From Stereum hirsutum FP-91666 SS1 (Eukaryota > Basidiomycota > Agaricomycetes > Russulales > Stereaceae), in assembly GCF_000264905.1 (NCBI RefSeq), contig NW_006763147.1, positions 921,709-985,708 on the forward strand: a stretch of DNA of 64,000 nucleotides, written 5' to 3'. Below the pieces are notes generated by a model, which had not been told where the DNA came from, searched no databases, and saw only the letters and a list, made by a program, of their open reading frames with translations. A program made the position numbers and the translations under genes. Within the stretch, counting starts at the first letter, position 1; the number at the start of each line of letters is the position of its first letter. Shown piece by piece: positions 1-9,800 of this stretch.

Positions 1-515
1 TCTCACAGCTTGTAGCGATGCCGCGACTGTTACTCAAACCACTACGGTTTCGAGCGCGGCCGCGACTGCCTCGGCAGCTGCCACCAGCGCCGCTGCTTCT
101 GCCTCTGCTGCTGCTACCACGTCTGCCGCGTATGTACCGTTTATATCTACAGGTTCTCCTCGAGACTGATACTTTCCATGTCTGGTTAGTGCTTCAACCG
201 CTTCTGCTGCCGCTGGCGAGAACCTCCAAACTTTCACCGGCAATGGTATGTCGTAGTCTTCTTCCCAGGCAGTCTTTTACTGACCTCGCACTCCCAGTCG
301 GTGGATCTCTCCCTCCCGCCGTCACCGCCGGTGGCCGTGGCTTTGTCGTCTCCGGATCCGACGACTTCCTCAACGTCGGCGCCGCTCTGACTCGCTCCTG
401 CTCTATCCAACACAACGCCTGCGCTGATGCCGCCAACAGTGGTGCCGCTTCTGGCGTGACCGTTGCCGACTGCGATACGCAGGAGACTCAGTGCTCTGCT
501 GCTGCCACCGCCTAA
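1..515 (+). CDS. Secreted Ala/Ser/Thr-rich protein with conserved basidiomycete C-terminal domain (3' part)
   Basis: Only the 3' part is present; the start lies before the window. The first readable stretch is an Ala/Ser/Thr-rich linker (frame from base 2). An intron ends with the AG at 188-189. A second intron runs from the GT after the codon of FTGN (about 246) to the CAG at about 297, and the frame continues cleanly as NVGGSLPPAV. The last exon codes a compact domain containing GRGFVVSGSDDFLNVG, SCSIQHNACADAAN and VADCDTQETQC, with three visible cysteines, and stops at 513-515. I know this domain as a recurrent C-terminus of uncharacterised secreted agaricomycete proteins; no activity is known to me. 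The 5' splice site of the first intron is uncertain: the phase favours a donor near 120 over the GT at 134. Confidence 0.75.
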   Translation, partial: SQLVAMPRLLLKPLRFRARPRLPRQLPPAPLLLPLLLLPRLPRMYRLYLQVLLETDTFHVWLVLQPLLLPLARTSKLSPAMVCRSLLPRQSFTDLALPVGGSLPPAVTAGGRGFVVSGSDDFLNVGAALTRSCSIQHNACADAANSGAASGVTVADCDTQETQCSAAATA

Positions 516-1063
516 TCGCTACGAATAGCAGCTTTGCTATGTCGTAGTACGGGAGAGTTTTTGCTTCGGGTTTGAGAGTTACGTTTGTTTTCAGGTATTG
601 GTGTATTTTGTGGTGATATGTTCTTGTATTCCGTTTCTTCGACACACCTTTGGCTTTGATTTGGTTTGATCCGGTCTGAGTGTCCTTTTTGTTTTCTGCT
701 TTCTTTGTTTTCTTAGTGCTACGTTTATACCCTTCTCGACGATAAATATATGCCTGCGGCTTGGGATGATTAAATTCAGGTGTGAACCGAGTTGGGCCGG
801 ACTAAGGCTCAGCGCTCAAGTCTTCACGCTCTGTAAGAAAGCAGAAGCGAAAAACAAGATAGCAAGAATATCGCATTCAAATAGACCACGAACATCCATC
901 CTAGACGAGGTTGGCGGCGGGATTGAAGAGACGAGTCGTGTTCGCTGATTGCTGTACTAATAACGAGTGGTGTCTGGTACTACCCTCCAAGTCTCCCGCA
1001 GTAACCCAAAGCCTACTCTGATTCTGGTTGAAGCGTCAGATCGGCTGTCTTGTTCGACCAAGG
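516..1063. other. Intergenic, convergent 3' flanks
   Basis: Between the stop of the secreted protein (+) and the stop of the F-box gene (-). T-rich 3'-UTR-like sequence at about 560-720. A 60-codon frame at 766-948 has no recognisable content. Nothing else seen. Confidence 0.6.
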
Positions 1064-2954
1064 TCATTTGAGTCGCTCACCTTGATAATCCTCAAGCACC
1101 GTGAATTCGTCCCCGTACTCAGAATCAAGGAAATTCTCGGGATACGATAGCTTTTCTACACACTCGCTAACCTTCGGAACCCACTCATCGTCCGCGAAGA
1201 AGCAGTTGTCGAAAGTAAGCCGCTTCAAAGGCTTGTGTCCTAGGGTCGAGCGCCTATGTTCCAAAGCCCGTTGAAGACCACCAACGAAGCTCGGGCCATC
1301 TCCATCCTGAAAATTGTAGGAGGAGAATGTCAGGGAAATAAGCTTGGGGAACATCCACTCCCTAGGTCCCTCCATAGACATCGCGCCCCAAGGGTCAATG
1401 CTGTCGGGATCTGGCGTGGCACTCCGCTGGCTTGCAATGTCCGTTTTCAGGACGTGCGGAAGATCGATGGCTGATGGGCCAGAGATACTGAGGAATACCA
1501 GATCTCTCATCGGTGAAAACATATTGATGTAGTCTGGAATAATCAATTCGAGCTCCGGTACGAGGAACTCCAGCTTCCGTACGGCTTGGAGGGGCATCGT
1601 GAGACAATAGTCGTAAATCATGTCCAAGGCCTCCCATGAATAGATCTCGTCACGAATAAACACCAGCTTGAAACGCGTTCGAGGTTCGCGGGTAGGGTGG
1701 TATTTTTTTGACGGTATTTGAGCGAGGAATTCGAGGCGGGTGACATCTCCGCCATCGCCTGAGCCCGTAATGCTAAGCCGCCGAATAGGCCCCATGTGTG
1801 CGAAGGAATTTTGGAAGTACGACGCCACTTCCCGGAACACATCGGCGTATGGAGTCTGGGATGTCGGCCGAGGCAGTAAACGCAGGCATATGAGTGCATT
1901 GAGCGGCAGCGATAGATTTTGAAGCAGAGATGGGCAGTGGATGTAATCCCCATGGAATGACAGAATGCGCTGCACCGAGAGTTTGACCAGGCGTCGACGA
2001 AGGGTAGGGTGGGCCGGGTGGTCTGGAACTGCACGGTGGATCTCGAGAGTGGAGAGTTTGGGCATGCTCTCTAACACATCTAAGAGTTGGTCTGGGGTTG
2101 GGAGGGGTTGCGATTCCTGACAACTTGAAAGAAAATGCATCAATATTCGGAAGGGAAAGTGGCGAGTCAAGAATCAGAAGAAAAATAGCAAACCTGTCGA
2201 GATGAATTTTGAGTATTGTAAGGTTCGGAGCATGGAAGAAAGATGACCAGTCCGGGGAGATATATTCAAGATGAAGATACCGCAATTTCGGCACTTCTCC
2301 GTCGAATAAGTTGTGCGGAAGAGTGTCCGGCAGCTCGTCATCTTCCTCATCGTACCAGGATAGATGCCGATGAAGGACAAGAATTTGGAGCCGTGGCGCC
2401 AGCCTCCCTATCAAAGCGTCAAGTATATGTGCTAAATCCTCTCCATCACCACGCAGCTTGAGCGTGATGATATGGTCAATGTTCTGCGGTATATAGTCTT
2501 GTTCTTCTGCCTGGATGGCGGAATCGATCGATCGAGGCTGACAAAGAGAGACCGGAGCGAGCTTCGCACGTTCCATAGAAAGTTTAGTCCAGCGAGGACC
2601 GAGTTCGTAGATGATGTTTGCCCAAGGGAAAGGATGATTCGCTGCGGTGATACGCCAATGACGACAGACATGAGTGACCCTGATCCAGCCCAGTCGATGA
2701 TATCCTTTTCGAACTGAATACGACGAAGACAGGCGCCTGGGACGTTCGGAAGGATTGGCAGCGACGAAAGAAAATATCTCGGCAAGAAGCTCGGAGGGGA
2801 GGGCGCCACAAGTCGGTGAACGCGCGTGGTTGAGCTGACTACGCTGTAGAGCTATAGTTTCCGGCCAGACTATGAGACGGCGGCAATCGATGATTCTCGT
2901 ATCGCAGGTGGATGGGAGTGAGATATTTTGGTAGGTCAAGGCAGACGAGGACAT
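1064..2954 (-). CDS. F-box domain protein
   Basis: Two exons (2954-2194 and 2123-1064) joined over a 70-nt intron (donor GTTTGC, acceptor AAG) give 606 residues. The F-box lies at about residues 48-100: GALPSELLAEIFSFV, then WIRVTHVCRHWRITAANHPF, the agaricomycete form in which an insert separates the first helix from the VCRxWR helix. The rest is a leucine-rich helical region with motifs such as LPHNLFDGEVPKLRYLHLEY and LRRLVKLSVQRIL, consistent with degenerate leucine-rich repeats. F-box proteins link substrates to SCF ubiquitin ligases through Skp1. Mushrooms carry large F-box families whose substrates are mostly unknown, and nothing here identifies a target. The ATG at 2954 is the first in frame. 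Its only neighbour in the same orientation is far downstream. Confidence 0.85.
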
Positions 2955-3661
2955 CGACCCTGGTCGTGACGGTCACCCAAAGTCAATGAATTCGGCCGGT
3001 CGAAATAGGTAGAATATTGCAACGTTACCAGAGTGTTTTTGCCAGAAAAAGAAAACACTGATGACACTGATGGAACGCAAACACGCTTTGTTCGAGACTG
3101 AAGTTGTGTGAAGAAGTTCGGCAGGGACAGTGTTGGTGGCTTGCAACTTCGCTACACGTTCCCACTCGGGCTGAACGAGGCTGAACGTTGAACGGCGGGG
3201 TTTCGCACGGTTGACAAAGCGCCACACCCATCAGCCTGGGTTGTGGCGATATGATATAAGTATATGATGATCTTCGGACTCAAAAAATGTAGAATATATA
3301 ATAGCACTATCTCAAGGAGCCATCGGCCTCACCAACAGCCTCGCCTTAGCCCAGTTTTACGGAAGTTTCACCGACATGCCCATCCTGCCTCGATTTCGAC
3401 TGCCAGTCCCTCCAGTCTGGCATGGTAGAACGTCATACCTCACCTATCACAGCTGCCAAAACCAACGCCTTCACCATCCGAACCCGCTGGTCTGAATCAC
3501 AATATCGCAGATATGAATCTCGTCAAGGCTTTCCAAAACGCTCCATCCAACCCACCCGGACACTCAACTCAACTCGCAACTCGCAACTCGCAACACAACT
3601 CGAGATTTTACTCTCTATCTATCTCATACTCGAGTTCGAATAACTACAGAAATACAAAGCA
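2955..3661. other. Divergent promoter region between F-box gene and poly-proline gene
   Basis: About 700 bp separating two divergent starts. An AT-rich TATA-like run lies at about 3250-3263. A short ACTCGCA tandem stretch just before 3600 falls in the presumed 5' leader of the gene at 3662. Small frames on the minus strand at 2973-3231 show no recognisable content. Confidence 0.5.
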
Positions 3662-5194
3662 ATGTCGACCTCATCCACCGCCGTCATCGTCTACAGCAAG
3701 CCCGCACCTCACATGGAGCCGATCAGTAGCCAGACAGCCAACTTGGTGTCCATGGTGCTGTTTCTTCTTGCCACATGCGACCTCGCCGCACGCTATGAGG
3801 ACCAGATCGAGTTCCTCTCTATCTTGAACTTGATGAAGCAAGTCAACGCGGCTGATGTTAGGACCGACAGCAATATCGCCACCATCGAGGAGACTATCGT
3901 CGTTTTGGACCGTTCCCTTGCCGTGCTCGACAATGTCGAACAGTCTTTCGTCATCATCGAGGGATCCCTACGCAGCATGGAGGATAACATAGTCATCAGC
4001 ACCAACACCAGCATCAACACTAACTGCAACATACGCACCAATACCAACACTACCAACAGCAACACATCACCTGAAGTCTGCGCCACCTGCTCGTGTCATC
4101 TCACGGCCGAGGTATCACCTACATCGACAGTCCCTGCCCCACCACCACCACCACCACCACCACCCCCTCCTCCACCCCCTCCTGCTGCACTTGCTCCCCC
4201 ACCACCGCCTCCGCCTCCCGCACCTGGTGCCCCGTTCTCCGCTATACGCAAGATACCCGCGGGTGCCCAGGATATTATGTTGCAAATTCGTGACGGCAAC
4301 AAAGCCCTCAAAAAGACAGGGCGGTTCGAGGGCGCTGGAGATACCCTTCTGATGAAGGGACTGGAAGGTGTTTCGGACGCAGCATTGGGCATGATGGGGG
4401 AGTTGAAGAGGAAATTGAGGGAGAAGGAGTCCAAGACTATGTTGAAGATGGACAAGATTGAGGATGGGAAGAAGGAAGGAGATGAGAAGGGAGATGAGAG
4501 GGAGAAACCGAGCTTCAGGGCCGGGTTGAAGGCTGCCAGGAGGATATCGATGAAGAAGGCTCCTACCACCACGACGGAGGAGCAGAAGCCTGTGGACTTT
4601 GGACCACGGGTTAAGGGGAGGAGGATGACGTCGAGCTCGAAGCAAAAGGAGAATCAGGTTGTCGCCGCTGGAAAGGAGTCGGAGCTGGGAAAGGCGCTCA
4701 AGTCGAGGAAGGAGAAGGAGAATATCCCGAGGTCGACTTCTGTCACCAACCAGGCCAAGAGCCTCAAATCACCGTCGAAGTCGAACCAAATGCCGCGCGT
4801 CGCTCTCAAGTCCGTCAAGGCTCGTCAGCCTCTCGGGGAAGTTAACACCAACATCGCACCAGTATCGCCCGCTTCGTCCAATCTTCCCAGACTCAAGCGC
4901 ATCAGCATTTCTAGCAACATTCCCGTACCCAAGTTTGACAGTACGCCCGCCAAAGCAACATCGACCACACCATGGGGCTCCCGCCTACGGGGGAAAGCAC
5001 CCACAACAGCAACCAGCACAGCGAAGCAACATTCGTCTAAGCGAGACGAGAAACTCCATCTGGAGTTATTGGCTTTGAAGTCGAGGGGCGGCAAGTCAGA
5101 GGGGACTGGGATTCCGTTGCACGTTACGGGGATCATGGAGAGGTATAAGAGGAGAAAGGCTGAAGGTGAGGCCGCGGTAGTTGATGCCGTATGA
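3662..5194 (+). CDS. Disordered poly-proline protein, possible verprolin/WASP-like WH2 element
   Basis: Single exon, 510 residues. Residues 1-105 are predicted helical (LVSMVLFLLATCDLAARYEDQ, then repeated I/L heptads), followed by a Thr/Asn-rich linker. Next come two uninterrupted proline runs at about residues 160-190, and directly after them AQDIMLQIRDGNKALKKTGR. That last segment resembles the WH2 actin-binding pattern (L..I..G..LKK) but has one extra residue between Gly and LKK. The remaining 280 residues are Lys/Ser-rich and disordered, with several S/T-P and basic clusters such as KRKLREKESK and RKEKENIP. Poly-Pro followed by WH2 is the layout of verprolin/WIP and WASP proteins, so a role in actin assembly is possible, but the N-terminus is not one I recognise. 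I am confident of the coding region, not of the function. Confidence 0.7.
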   Translation: MSTSSTAVIVYSKPAPHMEPISSQTANLVSMVLFLLATCDLAARYEDQIEFLSILNLMKQVNAADVRTDSNIATIEETIVVLDRSLAVLDNVEQSFVIIEGSLRSMEDNIVISTNTSINTNCNIRTNTNTTNSNTSPEVCATCSCHLTAEVSPTSTVPAPPPPPPPPPPPPPPPAALAPPPPPPPPAPGAPFSAIRKIPAGAQDIMLQIRDGNKALKKTGRFEGAGDTLLMKGLEGVSDAALGMMGELKRKLREKESKTMLKMDKIEDGKKEGDEKGDEREKPSFRAGLKAARRISMKKAPTTTTEEQKPVDFGPRVKGRRMTSSSKQKENQVVAAGKESELGKALKSRKEKENIPRSTSVTNQAKSLKSPSKSNQMPRVALKSVKARQPLGEVNTNIAPVSPASSNLPRLKRISISSNIPVPKFDSTPAKATSTTPWGSRLRGKAPTTATSTAKQHSSKRDEKLHLELLALKSRGGKSEGTGIPLHVTGIMERYKRRKAEGEAAVVDAV

Positions 5195-6871
5195 TTCGTA
5201 TTATATGTGTTTCGTGATCGAATATCCGGAAACCTATAAACATCTGCATAACGAAGTTTGCGAGTGAATGAAAGTGAGCGCAATAATACTACTTCCAACG
5301 TCTTTGAGGCATGATATAGTCGTTAATAACTGTACCTTTGAACGCGAGTTATGAGTATACCATCGGGTATGAGGCAGTTGTTAGCTGAGATATGAGCGCA
5401 TGTGGCCGAGCATGCATCGCAGCTGGAGAAGAAACAATCAGTGAGCACAATTTGTCGGTATAATACTCTAGAGAACAACTCACCTTCGTGACCGACCCAA
5501 AATCAAACACATCTTAGCACCAGGAACGTCATGCCAGTGACTGCCAGGCTGTTGTGTGTCTCTTCCGCAGAACGTCCGGGCCTTCGACATTGTCGTCACA
5601 ATGGACTATGGTAAGCATGCGCATAGACCGTGACATAGCCTGCATGCTTGAAAACTAATTATCTCTGAAGTCGTTGTAGTTGAGTAGCTGCATCAGAAGT
5701 CGTCCTCGGTCGTTTGAACCTGGGTCAGTGTTACCAAGCCCCCTTGAACCACGATATAGATCCTTAATCTACGAAGATGACCTCAGAGGCGATGATAGTT
5801 TGTACCCATAGACGAAATAGAGGTTCTAAGCTTTACTTATACGCAACATCATGGAGGTAAGTTAGATCCTGTTAGATCGCAAAGTCAAGACGATAAATTG
5901 CAATTTTGAACGAATGTTTCCACGGCCGGGTGGCCATTGTGGCAACACTACCCCACCTTCATCCTAAAATCCAAAAATCCAAAAACTCCAAGCAGATGAC
6001 TTATCATCGAATTACTCAAAACGCACTGAATCCTCGTACTAATACCCTCCGTGTTCCACAGGACAACTGACAACTGACGACTATATACACCCCATCCTAT
6101 ATCACTACTATCATGCATCCAATCCAGAGACAGGAACACATCTGAATCCCGAGTCAGAAACGACGCAAGGATTCAAAAGACGAGGAAGTGAGGCCGGAGG
6201 GATAAGCCTAGGTATGTACAAAACGACAGGGCGAAGGGGTGAAGCAAGCTGCAGATGCAGATGATCAAGGCAAGAGCAAGGCAGACGGAGGGAAGGAGGG
6301 AAGGAAGGGAGAACGGAGGGAGTAAGAGGGAAAGAGGGAAGGGGGGTGCGGAGGAAGGAGACGAGGCCGACGAGCACTATATTTTCCGACGGAGATGGTT
6401 CGAAATTATGTGTGAGCTGAGCTGAGAGGGAGATACGAGAGGAGCGAATCAGAGGAGCGAGGAAGAAGAGAGAAGGGGGATTGATGAAGACTAGGCGCGT
6501 ACACTACCAATAAAGCAACGGATAAAAAATGGAATGGGATACTTGCACGAGAAGCGAGAAGAACGAAGGGAGAAAGATACAAGACACGTCGGAGAAAAAG
6601 TGAGGAGAAGGAAACTCGAACGGTATAAGCAATCGAGGTCAAAGGGGAAAAATATTCGAGAGAGAGTCGAGACAAGCTGCAAAAAAAAAAAAAAAGAAAG
6701 AAAGAGAGAAAGAAAAAACAGACCGTGCTGTCCACCCACTATGGCGCATATATCCTTACAACGCGTCCAGCCCCCGCATCGCGACCAACCAACAAAAACA
6801 TCATCCATCCATCCAGCATAATATCAAACCGTACCAAGACCAGACCAAGCCACGTCACGCTCAACGCTCAA
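5195..6871. other. Intergenic, with long purine-rich tract
   Basis: 1.7 kb without a convincing gene. From about 6230 to 6720 the plus strand is almost wholly A/G (blocks of GGGAAGGA, GAAGAAG and an A run near 6681-6695 followed by GAAAGAAAGAGAGAAAG). This is the 3' flank of the transcription-factor gene to its right. Open frames there are low-complexity by-products. Confidence 0.55.
6230..6720. repeat. Long purine-rich (A/G) strand-asymmetric tract
   Basis: Nearly continuous A/G on the plus strand with blocks GGGAAGGA and GAAAGAAAGAGAG and an A run near 6681-6695. It lies downstream of the stop of the regulator gene. Confidence 0.7.
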
Positions 6872-9800
6872 TCAATAAGGACCCACATCGACATACATCC
6901 CACTGTCCTGCACGCCAACGCCCACGCCCATACCGCCATTAACCACCCCTCCCATCGGACCCACACCCAACCCAATCCCAATCCCCGCCCCATGCGTATG
7001 CCCATGCGTATGTCCCGCCATCCCATTCCCCATCGCCCCATGCCCGGGACCTCCCATCCCCGCTCCATTCAACCCCCCAATCGTACCCTGCACCACACCC
7101 CGCATCTGTTGCTGCTGCTGTTGTTGCTGTTGTTGTTGGAGCTGAAGTTGAGAGTGCGAATGCGTGAGCGCGTGCGGTCTTGGGATGACCGAGGCCATAT
7201 TATTAAAATCGCCCTTCCCAGCCCGCGCGAGCGCGAATATCCGCCTTAGATCCTCTGCCTGTTCGGCTGCCTCTTCATACGAGTAAGAGTACTGCTCCAG
7301 GCCTTCGATGCAGTTCGAGACCTCTGGACGACCGAAGCGAGCGAGGAAGACGCCGGCTTGGTTGCAGGAGACGTGCATGACGGCTGGGTCCAGTCGCAGA
7401 TACCCGTTTTTAGTCAACACACCGGCCTGAGAGTGAATAACAATCAGTTCACAGGTTCGAAAAGTCAAAACGACGCAAAAAAAACACGGTCAAAGGCCCG
7501 CAACTCACCAAACCCGCGATCCTCAACGCCCCATGCAACGCCTCATCCAACACCTTCCTCTTCATATCCTCCACCTGATTCCAAACCCCCTGCAACGTCG
7601 GACTCCCCCCATTCATACCATTCATACTCCCACTCCTAACCGCCTCATTAATCTCCTTCACCCCATACTCATCAAGGGCCGTAAACAGTATGATCCACAT
7701 AATATGGAACGTCGCGTCGCTCGCACACGCCGACACCGCCGACACGAAGTCCCACTCCGCCGCAAAGTTGGTGGGCACGCCGACACGGGGGAGATAAGAC
7801 TCGCGCCAGTCGTTCAGACGGTCCATGATGTCCCGCAGGGCGTCGACGGACACGCCGGCGGCGTCGGTGCTGGGCGTGAAGAGCAGTCTTGACATGTTTC
7901 GGGATATCCGCGCGAGTGCGTGTGCGGCGCCGTAGTATCCCAGAAACTAAGTGAATTATCAAACGCCCGTGAGTATTGTATTCTCCGCAGTTCAAAGTGA
8001 GATCAATCTCACCTCAAGATGCTCCCTCGGGTCCACCTTTCCCTCCACCTGACCCCCCAACGCCTGATACTGCTCCAACACCACCGGATCGGCCGTATAA
8101 AAATCGATATCGTAGTCCGAGTCCTCCATCATCGGTCTCCGCTTGTAGTACGCCGCGGAATAGGCGTCCGCGAGGCAGGCGTACCACCATGCGAAGATCA
8201 TCGTCCCGCGGGCTTCGGGATCCGGGATGGAGGAGATGACGGATTTGTGATTTAGCTGTGAGGGGCGGTGGGGGGTGGGGTGGGTGGGCGGACGGGCGGG
8301 GGGACGGGCGGGCGGGGGGACGGGCGGGGGGACGAGAGAGTCTGTGTGTTAGTGTGTGTAGACAAATAATATGAAACGTGAGCGGTGAACGTACTTGAAG
8401 GTCGAACAACTGTCTCACGGCCGATGTGAGCCAAAAACCGCGGAAACCTGTATGACGCCACAACAAGAATACCGTCAGCCACTTCATCGACAAAGAAAAA
8501 CGTGCAGAACACTTGCCGTTCACATCTTCTATCAATTCTATAAAGCACCCAAAACAGGACACCATTAGTCGTCCACACGATATCATCCACGAGAGAAAAA
8601 AACACAAAAAACTCACGGCTCTGCAACGGCTCAATCAACAAACTAATAACCACATGTTCCGCCTTCGGCACCCTATGCACCTTCAACGCCTCCGCGACCT
8701 CCCTCGCCCTATGTATCAAAGTCTTCGCAAGATGACTCTGCCTCATCCCCGGGCTCGCGCTCCGCCCCGCAACCAACAACGGATGTTCGCTGAACTTCGC
8801 GCCCCATGCGATCACGGTCGCCGTTAGTGCGGGGTGGAGAGGATCGGGATCGGGGGTGGAGATGTTGGTGGCGGTGGGGGAGCTGGAGGAGGAACGGCCG
8901 TTGGTGGTGTTGGCGTTGTTGTTGTGGTTGTGGTTGTTGTTGTTGTTGTTGTGGTTGGAGGTGGAGATGGTGGGCGTGCCGCTGCCGCCGCCGTTAGAGT
9001 TGGGAGTAGATGAGGTGGAGGAGGATGTGGAGGGTTTATGGGTGGTATATATCCGACTTTCCGTGTGTGAGTGGACGACTTGTTGTGCGGGATGCGCGGG
9101 CGGAGGCTGCGGGTGCGGGTGATGCGGACGGATGGACGACGTGGTGGGCGATTGAGCGTGTGTGTGTGGGTCGTGGAGGTGCGAGGGGGAGTGGCTCGGA
9201 TGTGGGGAGAGCGCGGTGGGGGAAGAGGAGGTCACGGGGAGTGTGACGTTGAGGCGGGCGCGGAATTGGGTTGGGTTGAGGAAGGGGAGGCGGGTGTGGA
9301 CGATTTGGAAGTAGACTTCGACGAGGTCGAGCGCGAATCTGCAACGGGACGGAGAGGATGGTTTGTTCAGTACAGTTCAGTACAGCAATGACGCAAAGCG
9401 AAACGAAACGAGGAACAGGAGACTCCAGAGTGGCCCAACGCCACAGAAGCTCGATATCAACAAGGTAATACTACTACCAAAAAGACTCAGGGCAAACCCC
9501 GAGCACAAACGCCTCGGAGTCACAAACCAAATACACAAAGGCAAAGGCCTATCCCATTTCTGACCCAAAGAAGCTCGCGTGGGACATAGACGCCAGAGTG
9601 AGAATCCCCACCCCACTGGGGTGGGGATTCGCGTCACCCGAACATGCCATGCCATGCCGGCTTCATAACAGCAAACTCAAAAGACAAAGCTCAAAACAGA
9701 AAGCACCGCGCCAGGAATAGACAATATAGAGAATAGAGGACAGAGAGAATAGAGAGAATAGCGAGAACAGAGAACAGAGAGAACAGAGAGAATAGAGAAT

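Noticed and set aside
4096..4645. Minus-strand Gly/Trp-rich frames
   Set aside because: They are the complement of the proline codons of the gene at 3662-5194 and have no features of their own.
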